Of a stretch of 64,000 nucleotides of DNA, positions 55,617 through 64,000 are shown in pieces. This DNA comes from Balamuthia mandrillaris (lineage: Eukaryota; Discosea; Longamoebia; Balamuthiidae), in the NCBI GenBank assembly GCA_031835245.1, contig JAVKOQ010000118.1, positions 99,401 to 163,400 on the forward strand, given 5' to 3'. Position numbers and translations under genes: made by a program. The notes under the pieces were generated by a model. It had not been told where the DNA came from. It saw nothing but the letters and a program-made list of their open reading frames with translations, and ran no database searches. How positions within the stretch are numbered: the stretch's first letter is position 1; the number at the start of each line of letters is the position of its first letter.

Positions 55617-56665
55617 TCAACTTGCAGCAAGCATAACTTTCTCCTTGGGTTCCCCTAAGAAGAGCAAAAACATAATGAACATGTGCATAAACTCATCAAA
55701 AGAAAAGAGCAAGGTACCTTTGGTTGTTTGCTTTGGTTCTGGTGTTTGTACCTTTTCGTCGGGACGTGTTACTGGCGATGTCTGCGGAACTTCCGGCAGC
55801 CCATGCAAGGCCTCTTCCTTTTGTAGAGCCTCCAGTTCCAACTCGATGTCCTCCTCGTCCTCCTTTGTTAGATGAGAGCCAAGCATTTGTTCGATGTCCT
55901 ATTATTGATAGGCAGCCACATCGGTGTCCGTGTCAGCAACAAGAAGACAAGAGAAAGAGTGAAGAAGAAGGAAGAAAGCAGAAAGAAATAAGGACGACAA
56001 GGACAGCAACAGGGAAAAGACGATAGAATACTCACCCGTTGGGTTTCAAGAGCCTCTTGTGTCTCAGACAAAAGGTCTTCCACTGCTTCCACGCTCATCA
56101 CGCGATGTATCTGCTCCAGGGCAGCATTGCCAGCCTTCAAGCTGGCAAAAACTTTCTGTTCCAACTGTGCAAACTCCAGAGAGTCCACCTTCATAACAAA
56201 CACGAAACAACAAACAAAGAGTCTGTTTCAGCATGTGATCACCACAGCAAGCAAACGGACAAAAAAAAAAGAGAAAGGAACGGAGGTAAAACCATTTCTT
56301 GTATGTTTTGCAGCTGCCGTTCGGACTTTTCAAGAAGGCTCTGCTGGTAGCGTTTGGTTTTGAGAGCCAACAAGGCCTTTTGCCGTTTGTCCTGCTTCAA
56401 CAATGCTAGGGCTATTTCTTGTTCCCTTAGTATCATTCCTTCCAGCTGTTTAACCAAACAAACACAAAAACTTCATCAAAAACCTTGCTCTAACAAAAAA
56501 AGAGTGGGGAGGGTGAAATAGGCCTACTTTGGTCTGATAGGCATGCAGCTTGTCTCTTTGGACCTTGAGGTCCAGCACAGCAATGTCGTGACGACTAACG
56601 CTCACCCCATTTGCCTGTGTCCTGCCATTCTTGGCGGAGCCAAGAGAGGAAAACAGGCCTCCCAT
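55617..56665 (-). CDS. CHMP6: ESCRT-III subunit CHMP6 / VPS20
   Basis: Membrane-remodelling ESCRT-III subunit that links ESCRT-II to Snf7. The start at 56665 gives MGGLFSSLGSAKNGRTQANG, with Gly2 placed for N-myristoylation as in CHMP6. The basic helix and coiled coil follow: ISRHD-type VSRHDIAVLDLKVQRDKLHAY, then LEGMILREQEIALALLKQDK, KALLALKTKRYQQSLLEKSE, and VDSLEFAQLEQKVFASLKAG. The next exon has NAALEQIHRVMSVEAVEDLL, then IEQMLGSHLTKEDEEDIELE and LEALQKEEALHGLPEVP, a MIM-type acidic helix and tail. It ends EPKEKVMLAAS at 55617. Five small introns. Confidence 0.95.
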
Positions 56666-56932
56666 AGTTGTTATTTTTCTTTTGGTGGTCGGTGGGCAAG
56701 CTGCCCGGCGGGCTTGCTGGTGATAAGGGCCTTTTCCGTTCTCCCGCTGTCCTCTCTCCAATCCTCTCTCACGTCTGTGTCGACACCACTTGAGGGGCAG
56801 TTAGAATAGTTGGGAACAAAAAAGGGAAATTCTACCCCTCAGGTCAAATTAAGGAGAGCAGCATACGTGGGCCGTGGCGAAGACAAAAAAGAAAAGGGCT
56901 AGCAGCGTATCGGACAGGAGCAAAGGGCAGCG

Positions 56933-59009
56933 ATGCAATACCCACCACCCGCCAGCGGATATCCTCCACCACCTGGAGCGCCAATGCCCATGCCTGGAGG
57001 CTACTACGTGCCACCACAACAACCTTTCATGATGGCCCCGCCAATGGGCTACCCTCCCTATTACACCCAGCATCCTCCTTCATCCGCTTCCACCGGCCTG
57101 CCACCGCAAGACCCCTATTGGGCAGCAGCAGGCGTACCCCAAGCCACTGCTACCACAGTGACAGTATCGGGAGTGCCGCTGCCACCGCCAAATTTAGCTA
57201 GGCAGTTGATGTCTGGTGAAGTGCCGCCACAGCAACAGCAGCCACAAATGACGAAGGAAGAGGAGGAAGAGGCCAAGAGGCAGAAAGAGGCGAGGAAGAA
57301 GGCTAAGGAGGCGGAGAACACGCTGGAGGTTTGGGGCAACGAGGACACCATGAACATGGAACACATCTTGGCGACCAACATCAAAGCCTCCAACTATTTT
57401 AAAGAGCTCTAGTATGTATCTCCCTTTGTAAGGGTACTACTCTTATCCCTTTGTTTTTGTGCCTCTGTTTTGTTCTTTCGTTCGTTCGCTCTTTGTCGTG
57501 GAGCTTGCTCTCTCTCTCTCTCTCCCTCTCCCTCTCTCCCCTCGCTTCCTTTCACTCACGCATTTCCTTTCTATTCACCAAAAGTTACTTGAAGACGTAT
57601 CACCAGATCCTGGATGAGATCTACAACCAAGTAGACAACCTAGGTAGGTATTCTGTTGTTTTTTTTTGTTTCTTTTGCCTTTTCTTTGTCTTGTTCCGCT
57701 TTGTTTTTGTATGAAAGTTTGTTGGTTTGGTGCAACCAAAAGAAAAAAAAATGCAAAAGGTTTGGAGGAAAAGTTGCATTCAAATGATTCGACAAGAAAA
57801 GAGCAGGTTGAGGCATAATACTAGCTTTCTGCTAACCCTTGTTTTGTTTTGAAACTATTTGCCTTATTATTATTTTAATTTTAGTTTTCTGTGCGTCTTT
57901 TGTTATTTTTGCTCCTCTCTCTCTCTCTCTCATTTCCCTCATTCATAACTAATATTATATTGTCTATCTTCGTAACAGAGCCATGGGTACCAAACGCAGG
58001 CAAAACTCCCTCTACCGCATTTTGTTTGTTGTATAAATGCTTTACCATCCGACTCACTCGCAAACAGATGCACGGCATGCTAACTCACAAAGATTCACCG
58101 TACGCTCTAACCTTGTTTTGTTTTTTTTTTTGTTTCTTACGTAAACTGACGTTTTCAAAAGTTACATAAGGGGAATGGCGTTGATATATTTGCGGCTAAC
58201 GTGTCCACCGAAGTTATTGTGGAGTTGGTTCGAGCCTTACCTCGATGACCCCGAAGAGTTAACCGTCAAAGCTGGACCAAATCCAGGCAAACCAACGTAA
58301 GCACACCTCTCTCGTGCTCTCGGTCTCTGCTAACATTGTTTTTTTCTCGTCTCTTTATTTATGAAGTACAATAGGACGCTTTGCTCAACAGCTACTGTTG
58401 GAACAAAGGTACTTTGGGATACTGTGGCCCAGGGTACCAGTTCCCATTATGAAAGAACTGAAAGAAAAGATGGCGGAGTATGGACCATTACCATCCACCA
58501 GCGATGAGCGTGATGATGATGAGCGGTATACTCAACGCAGCAGAGGAGCAGGCAGGCGAGGAGGTGGAGGTAGTAGAAGAAGTGAAAGATCCTCACCGCC
58601 TTCCAGCAGAGGAGGCCATAAACGTAGTCGCAGTAGGAGTCGCGAAAGGGATCGCTATAGCGATCGGGATAGAAGCAGAGACAGAGAGAGGGATAGAGAG
58701 AGGGATAGAGATAGAGACAGAGATAGGCATAGGGACAAGTATAGAGACAGAGAAGATGCTAGAGACAGAGAGAGTAAGAGACGACGATCCCGCTCAAAAT
58801 CTCCGCCAGCTACTACTAGTCGGAGTTCGGCATCGTCGTCAACGGCCGTATCAGCGAAACGAAGAGCAGAGTTGGAGAAGCTGAAACAGATCTATGGCTC
58901 TGCATCTACCTCAACCGCAACGAGCGGCAGCGCCAAAACCAACGGCACTTCCCCCAAACAAGCCTCCGTCACAGAACAAGAATCGTTCATCATTGGCAGA
59001 AGAACATAA
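56933..59009 (+). CDS. PRPF38B: Pre-mRNA splicing factor PRPF38B
   Basis: PRP38-family splicing factor. The start ATG 56933 gives a Pro/Gly-rich lead (MQYPPPASGYPPPPGAPMPM). The PRP38 domain begins LEVWGNEDTMNMEHILATNI, then KASNYFKELYLKTYHQILDE, IYNQVDNL, EPWVPNAGKTPSTAFCLLYK, LTRKQMHGMLTHKDSPYIRG, ALIYLRLTCPPKLLWSWFEP and FAQQLLLEQRYFGILWPRVP. After it come a poly-Gly/Arg patch and a long RS/RD-rich tail (DRSRDRERDRERDRDRDRD), which separates PRPF38B from PRPF38A. It ends IIGRRT at 59007-59009. Six introns; those at 57505-57560 and about 57660-57978 have (CT) tracts or T-runs. Convergent with the GH15 gene, 62 bp apart. Confidence 0.95.
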
Positions 59010-59071
59010 ACAACAAACCGTACATTTCGCAAGTTTAATGTATGGCCATACAACAACTAAGAAAAATCCGT

Positions 59072-62005
59072 TCAACCAGCAAAAATGTGTCCATCAAAAG
59101 CTCTGTTGAGGTTAAACGCGCTACTGATGAGTGAAAGATGAGTGAACGCCTGCGGGAAATTGCCCAATGCCATTCCGTTGAAGCCCGTTTCCTCCGCGTA
59201 TAGCCCCAAGTGGTTGGCGTAGGTTAGCATCTCCTCGAACTTGAGGCGGGCCTCTCTAAGAAGCGCTGAGTTGCGCTGGTTGCTGCCCACTCGCGTTATT
59301 GCTTCTATTAGCCAAAACGTGCACATATTGAAGGTTCCTTCTTCTCCTTCCAGTCCATCTGAGGATGTCAGAAAAATAATGGACAACAGTTAGGAGGCAG
59401 GAAGAGAAAGAAGAGAGAGCAGAGAGGACCTTCAGTCTCTAAAAGATTGTATCGATAGACCAGGGAGTTATTGACGAGACCACCATCCTCTGGTTTTCGG
59501 TTGATGGCATTGATGGTGTTGATCATGCGCGGATCACTAGGAGAAATGAAGAAGACCAACGGAAAGATAAGGTTGGAGGCATCGAGTGATGTGCTGCCGT
59601 AATATTGTACGAAGGAGCCTATTTCTTTGTTATAGCCTTTATTCATCACCTCCTCGTAGATGCAATCTCTTGCTTGAAGCCATTTACCACGATTGGGAGC
59701 CGGCAAGGAACGACGATCGGCTAACCTGACGCCGCGATCGAGAGCCACCCACATCATAACTTTCGAATAGACGAAGTGTTGATTTTCGCTTCGTACCTCC
59801 CAAATGCCTTAAAAAAACCCAATGTACAAGTAAATGAAGAAGAACAAGGATGAAGTGCAGAAGAAACCATGACTTACCAACATCTGGCTGCTGCCAATTG
59901 TCGCAAACCCAATCAACCATCTTCCGTACATTCAGCCACATGTCGTATGATATAGGCACAAACTTGTTATAAATGTAAATGGAGTCCATCAATTCGCCAT
60001 ATATGTCAAGCTGCAGTTGATTATATGCAGCGTTTCCAACTCTTAGTGGCTGCGAACCTGTCAACACAAGGAAAAACTCAAACGTTAGAATGCGATTCCG
60101 AGCTCTGTATAGTTTTATATTTCGAATGACGAACCTTGATAGCCTTCCAAGTGATCTAAAGTTATTTCAGTCACCTCTTTTTCTCCAAAGATATCATATA
60201 AAACTTGAAGTGTTCCTTTGTTTTTTGTAAAGGTTGAATAATAAACGTCTCATTTTCCTTTTTCAAAAGATATTAAGTCAACAAACCTTCTTTTCCTCTT
60301 TCAGTGGCTTTCTCACAACGGGCCATCAGCCATTGCATGAATGCGTTGGCCTCATCTGAGAATCCTATTCTCAGAAAACCATACAGCGTGAATGCAGCAT
60401 CTCTAACCCATGTATACCGGTAATCCTATGTAACAGTTAACAAAGAAAAACCAGTAAGGTCATCTGTTTTTACATGTTTCGCTTGAATACTCCTCCACAG
60501 TTCGAAATGAGTGTTACTTACCCAATTCCTTACGCCCCCAACATCTTCCGGCAGTCCAAACGTTGGTGCCTGATTAACAAGAGCGAAAAAAATTAGCAAG
60601 AGATAACGTTGAATATAACGAAAACACTTACAGCAACAATCGCTCCAGTTGGCTCAAACGTCATAAGCTTCATTGTAAGAGCAGATCTGTTTCCGCAAGC
60701 GAAACAAGACAAAAGAAAAAGCGTCTACAATTAAAAGAAAAGAAAAGAACAGAAAGGAGAGTAATACCTATGAACGACTTCTCGCCAACGGCCTGTGTAC
60801 GTGCATTTCTTCAACCAATTCTGCCAGTAATCCACCGAAGAGTGAAACATCGCCATAAGGTCTTTACATGTGAGTTGCTTCAAGAAATCCAACACTTCGT
60901 CCCTGTATATCATTGTCTCTTCTCCATTCTTCTTGCTTCCGTTATGCTCACCACTTCCATCTACCCGATTTTGCATTGCTTCCTCCTCTTCTTCCTTTCC
61001 TATAACTTCATCTTTAACATCATGATTACTATCACGACATACACTCTTCAGTCCAGTGAGTATAAATGATGCTTTTTGATCCTCTTCCAACACGAAATGA
61101 GCAATAGCCGATCTCTTCGGCCCTTCTGTCAGCGGAGTGTGAGTCAACAATCCAACACTGAGTTCCAACGGATCCGCACAAATATCTTGCTCTTCATCAC
61201 CTTCTTCTTTGCCACCACTTACTTGCACTGTCTTCGAAGCGCACGAAGCAGAACATGAAGGAATACGATCAAAACGCGCTCCCCATGAAGTAAACGTTAG
61301 CCGATGCTCATCTCTGGCATAGTTAAAGGCTGGCCTACATTCCATCTTCCATCGAAGGGTGCCTCTCAGGGTGGTGACCATACGAACGGTACAGTTAAAA
61401 TCCAAACGGGCCTTCTTGGTGCACTGGCCCTTGCGAAGGCCATTGTTATGGTGCTTGACGAGCGATTCATATTGGGGAGGAAGACTTCCAACTGGCATGT
61501 AGTCTATCACTTGACCGATACCGTCGTTGCTTGTGATAAAACGAGTAACCAATATATTTGTCTCTGGCCTACAGATTTGACAAACGCACAAAAAGAACCC
61601 AAATGAGAAGAGGAAGAAGAGGAGGAGAGCGAAGACGAGGGAGATCGTGAACCAGTAATATTGTTTGAAGGCAAGGTGGGAAGGGTCAATGTCGGGACAG
61701 AGGGACCAATGGCCGCCCACATTCGAGTCCAACAGCGAACAGAAGAGCGAGGGCGAGTTGAGGTAGGGGTAGCACATAAAGTCAATGGAGCCGTTGATGC
61801 CAACCAGACAGCAGGTCTTCATGTTGCCAATGATGCCGTAGTTCTCTATTGGCTGGTAGCTGCCCTTGTAGTCCCTTTTCTTTGTCGAACTACCGACGTC
61901 CACGCGGTGTTCACTGGAGAAAGGCTGGTTTGTATCCTCATGGATTGCCGGTCCATTAGTTGCAACCCCATCGGTAGTGCCATGCAGAGTTTCTGAGCGT
62001 TCCAT
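59072..62005 (-). CDS. Glycoside hydrolase family 15 (trehalase/glucoamylase-like)
   Basis: Inverting alpha-glucosidase of the bacterial-style GH15 'trehalase-like' group. The start at 62005 gives [20 protein letters not shown]; an upstream ATG at 62083 is possible. The N-terminal beta-sandwich has [20 protein letters not shown] and [20 protein letters not shown], then [19 protein letters not shown]. The catalytic barrel follows with [40 protein letters not shown], the general acid in [20 protein letters not shown], and the general base in [15 protein letters not shown]. It ends [12 protein letters not shown] at 59072. No signal peptide is evident, so it is probably cytosolic. About 750 residues over a dozen small introns. 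Trehalase or glucoamylase activity cannot be told apart by eye. Confidence 0.9.
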
Positions 62006-62299
62006 GTGCGTGCCTCCCTCTCTCTCCCTCAACTTCCACAACAACAGTGGAGTAGTAGAGTAGGTAGTGCTGCAGCAAAACAAAACAATAAAAAAAAAAC
62101 GTAGGCGCAGCGTCAGAAATGCATTTCACAACGGGTTGTTGGGAGGGGGAGGCCACCCGCGCAGGCCTTGTTGTGTTGCCGTCATGTTTTCTTCTGTTTT
62201 TCGAATTATTTTCTTAGCGGCGTTCCCCCTTCAAACTTTCAAAGAGAGAGAGCAACAGCAAAAAACAAAAAGAGCACCGCAAAGGGGAAAAAAAAGAAT

Positions 62300-62372
62300 T
62301 GGAGGAGGCCGGCATTGATCCGGCTACCTCTCGCATGCTAAGCGAGCGCTCTACCATCTGAGCTACACCCCC
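62300..62372 (-). tRNA. tRNA-Ala (anticodon AGC)
   Basis: Same tRNA as the two plus-strand copies, with one base changed in the T loop (ATCAATG for ATCGATG). Same CCAATTC 3' flank followed by T8 as terminator. Lies between the GH15 and LRR genes. Confidence 0.95.
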
Positions 62373-62595
62373 TCATTGAGGAATCAAAGCATTTGAAGGT
62401 AAGGCCAATGTGTATAGATAGCCTGTATGTGCCTTTCAACATAAACGGAGTTGGCAGGAATTGTACTCTATCAACACAGCGGAAGGGCAGCAGTAAACAA
62501 AAGGGTGTGGTTGTTCCTCCGCACTTATTTCGAAAACAAATGTACAAAAAATAAACGAGAAGGCCAACAAACAAACTGAAAGAAGCTTTGGAGCA

Positions 62596-63843
62596 TCAAC
62601 CAGAAGGTACTAATGCTGAAGGGCTCATCATGGTTGCAGAACTTGATATGGCCTCTGCTGATAGGCTCATTAGTGCAATAAAGCAACGATAACAGCAGCG
62701 GGTATGCATGCGGACAACCTCCTTCATGAAATTGCATTTGAATAGGCAGTCGTGAGTAATGTGGCCACAAATGATAGTGCGACAACGCCAGCAGAGCTCT
62801 TTGCCGTCCGTTATCAGCTTTTCTTTCAGCTCGAGGGGCAAGGATAGCTTCGTGACCTCGTCAATGAAGAGAGCCTCCTCGTCGCTGCTGAGTTCTTTAG
62901 CAGAGACCTGCCATTGGTCCACGTAAGGTTGTTTCTTCGCTTCGGTTTCCTCCCCTTTATCACCCTTCTCTTTCTCTGTTTCATCTTCTTCCTCCTCTTT
63001 TTCGCCTTCTTCAGCCTCTTTGAGTTCTTTACACCTCCGTAGTAACTCTTTCTTGGCAGCTGCGCAGCATAGATCCACCAACGTTGGCAGCGTTGCGCGT
63101 TTGCAGTTGAGCAACTTTTGTAGCCGTGCTGCATTCGCGCTTTCGTTCTCTTGTTGCTCGCTGCTTTGGCTAGCTGCCGCAGCGCCGTACCCACTTTCAT
63201 CCGCCAAAAACTCCAAATAATTTGCGGAAGAAGCAGCAGCCCTGGCGTTGCTTTGGTGAGCGCTAAGCATGATAGAATGAGCAGAGCCATAGTGACAAGG
63301 GTTCACATGGATGCTAAAGTTCTGCAGAGAGTCCTTGAGGGAGAGCAGTGTCAGCGGCAGGCTGCTCAGCCTGTTGTTATAGAGCCAGAGCGTGGTGAGC
63401 TTGGTCAGGAGGCCCACCTGCCAGGGCAGCTCCTCCAACTGATTCTCGTAGAGTGAAAAGTAGCTGAGGGAGTGAAGGTGAGAGAGCGCTTTTCCAGGGA
63501 AGCTGCGCAGCTTGTTTTGAGAGAGAAAGGCGGTGCGCAGCTTGCGCAGGGCGCCAAACTCGGGAGGAAGGGTGGTGAGGTCGTTGAAGCGCATGTCGAG
63601 CACCTCGAGGTTGGTCAGGGAGGAGATCTGAGGGGGCACATGGCGGAGGAAGCAGTTGGAGAGGTTGAGGCTGGTAATGAAGTGGAGCCCCCAAGTGGCG
63701 GGTGGCAGCCTGCGCAGCCGTAGGTTGGACAACGAGAGGGTGCCCGCCTTATCTTTCAGCTGAAGGCACTGCAAGACCTTCCGCTCTGCTTCTTCGATGT
63801 CCTCAGGCCTAACATGCCCGCTGTGGTCTTCCTCCTCTTCCAT
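62596..63843 (-). CDS. Leucine-rich-repeat protein with Cys/His-rich C-terminus
   Basis: The first ATG in frame is at 63843, giving MEEEEDHSGHVRPEDIEEAE; single exon, 415 residues. Residues about 30-185 hold six LRRs of the short type: LSLSNLRLRRLPPATW, SLNLSNCFLRHVPPQISSL, VLDMRFNDLTTLPPEFGAL, AFLSQNKLRSFPGKALSHL, FSLYENQLEELPWQVGLL and LWLYNNRLSSLPLTLLSL. A linker with Ala/Ser and an acidic Glu/Lys coiled part follows (about 285-340). A C-terminal segment around residues 345-395 has CWRCRTIICGHITHDC then CNFMKEVVRMHTRCCYRCF, a likely zinc-binding set. This arrangement occurs in some LRR proteins of plants and animals, but I cannot name it. The cellular role is unknown; a protein-interaction scaffold is likely. 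Confidence 0.75.
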   Translation of the reverse strand: MEEEEDHSGHVRPEDIEEAERKVLQCLQLKDKAGTLSLSNLRLRRLPPATWGLHFITSLNLSNCFLRHVPPQISSLTNLEVLDMRFNDLTTLPPEFGALRKLRTAFLSQNKLRSFPGKALSHLHSLSYFSLYENQLEELPWQVGLLTKLTTLWLYNNRLSSLPLTLLSLKDSLQNFSIHVNPCHYGSAHSIMLSAHQSNARAAASSANYLEFLADESGYGAAAASQSSEQQENESANAARLQKLLNCKRATLPTLVDLCCAAAKKELLRRCKELKEAEEGEKEEEEDETEKEKGDKGEETEAKKQPYVDQWQVSAKELSSDEEALFIDEVTKLSLPLELKEKLITDGKELCWRCRTIICGHITHDCLFKCNFMKEVVRMHTRCCYRCFIALMSLSAEAISSSATMMSPSALVPSG

Positions 63844-63966
63844 AACGCTGCCTGTACAGCTGCTGCTGCTGCTGCTGGGGGCAGTAAAGTAAGTTACCTC
63901 CACCCAACAAAGACTAGAATTCGGGTCGACGCGAAAAAACAATGCAACAAAGACCTGGCATCCGCA

Positions 63967-64000
63967 ATGGAGGAGGAGGGCGGGGAAGCCAAGGCGGAGA
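63967..64000 (+). CDS. Possible start of a divergent gene, cut by window end
   Basis: ATG at 63967 opens MEEEGGEAKAE and runs to the window edge without a stop. It would be head-to-head with the LRR gene, 123 bp between starts. Too short to identify. Confidence 0.25.
   Translation, partial: MEEEGGEAKAE

Noticed and set aside
55366-55875. Plus-strand frame of 169 codons across the CHMP6 3' part
   Set aside because: It is the antisense of the conserved CHMP6 C-terminal exons, and its first part overlaps the better microprotein frame in another phase.
1-64000. Search for retroelements, DNA transposons, LINEs and viral copies
   Set aside because: No reverse transcriptase, integrase, transposase or capsid motifs, and no long terminal repeats were seen on either strand. 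The only large rearrangement is the P450 inversion, and its 8-bp ends are too short to call a transposon.

Overview
The window is nuclear DNA of a compact, intron-rich unicellular eukaryote. Introns are mostly about 40-150 bp with GT-AG ends, a few are very short, and intergenic gaps are mostly under 400 bp. The gene content fits an amoebozoan-type protist: a PH-CRIB-STE20 kinase, a SHAQKYF Myb protein, tropomodulin, HUWE1, GH15 trehalase-like, PF09818 ABC-class ATPase and P450. I cannot name the genus from sequence alone. The 26 protein genes I can support and the three tRNA genes are placed on both strands, and there is no operon-like logic.

Layout. 0-8 kb: a two-UBA protein (minus), a Sir2-family deacylase (plus), an ABC-class ATPase (plus) and a four-helix membrane protein (plus). 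8-16.7 kb: a cytochrome P450 whose central part lies in the opposite orientation, a histidine phosphatase, tRNA-Ala, a mitoribosomal mL58-like protein, tropomodulin with a huge GAG/CTC repeat in its last intron, IMP3 and dolichyldiphosphatase. 16.7-25 kb: an unknown hydrophobic protein, a SHAQKYF Myb regulator, ribosomal protein uL13 (RPL13A), RNA polymerase III subunit RPC9 and a small 10-cysteine protein. 25-38.8 kb: a Cla4/PAK-like kinase, CGR1/CCDC86, a very large protein with eight copies of a helical module behind a Cut8/STS1-like segment, a second tRNA-Ala and ZMAT2/Snu23. 39-42 kb: YIPF3 and a two-pass membrane protein that weakly resembles the DEG/ENaC/ASC family. 42-55 kb: a HUWE1-type HECT ubiquitin ligase. 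55-64 kb: CHMP6/VPS20, PRPF38B, a GH15 enzyme, a third tRNA-Ala, and a leucine-rich-repeat protein with a Cys/His-rich tail.

Functional themes are mainly housekeeping: ribosome biogenesis (IMP3, CGR1, uL13, mL58), spliceosome (ZMAT2, PRPF38B), Pol III output (RPC9 and tRNAs), ubiquitin (HUWE1, UBA protein), ER/Golgi and ESCRT (DOLPP1, YIPF3, CHMP6), and actin/Rho signalling (tropomodulin, PAK).

The two observations most worth a second look are the 556-bp inversion inside the P450 gene, bounded by a perfect 8-bp inverted repeat, and the giant eight-module protein at 29.8-37.5 kb. Most introns with microsatellites carry them with the pyrimidine-rich strand as the sense strand. Exon boundaries given below were read by eye from splice consensus and family conservation, so CDS coordinates are gene spans from start codon to stop codon, introns included.
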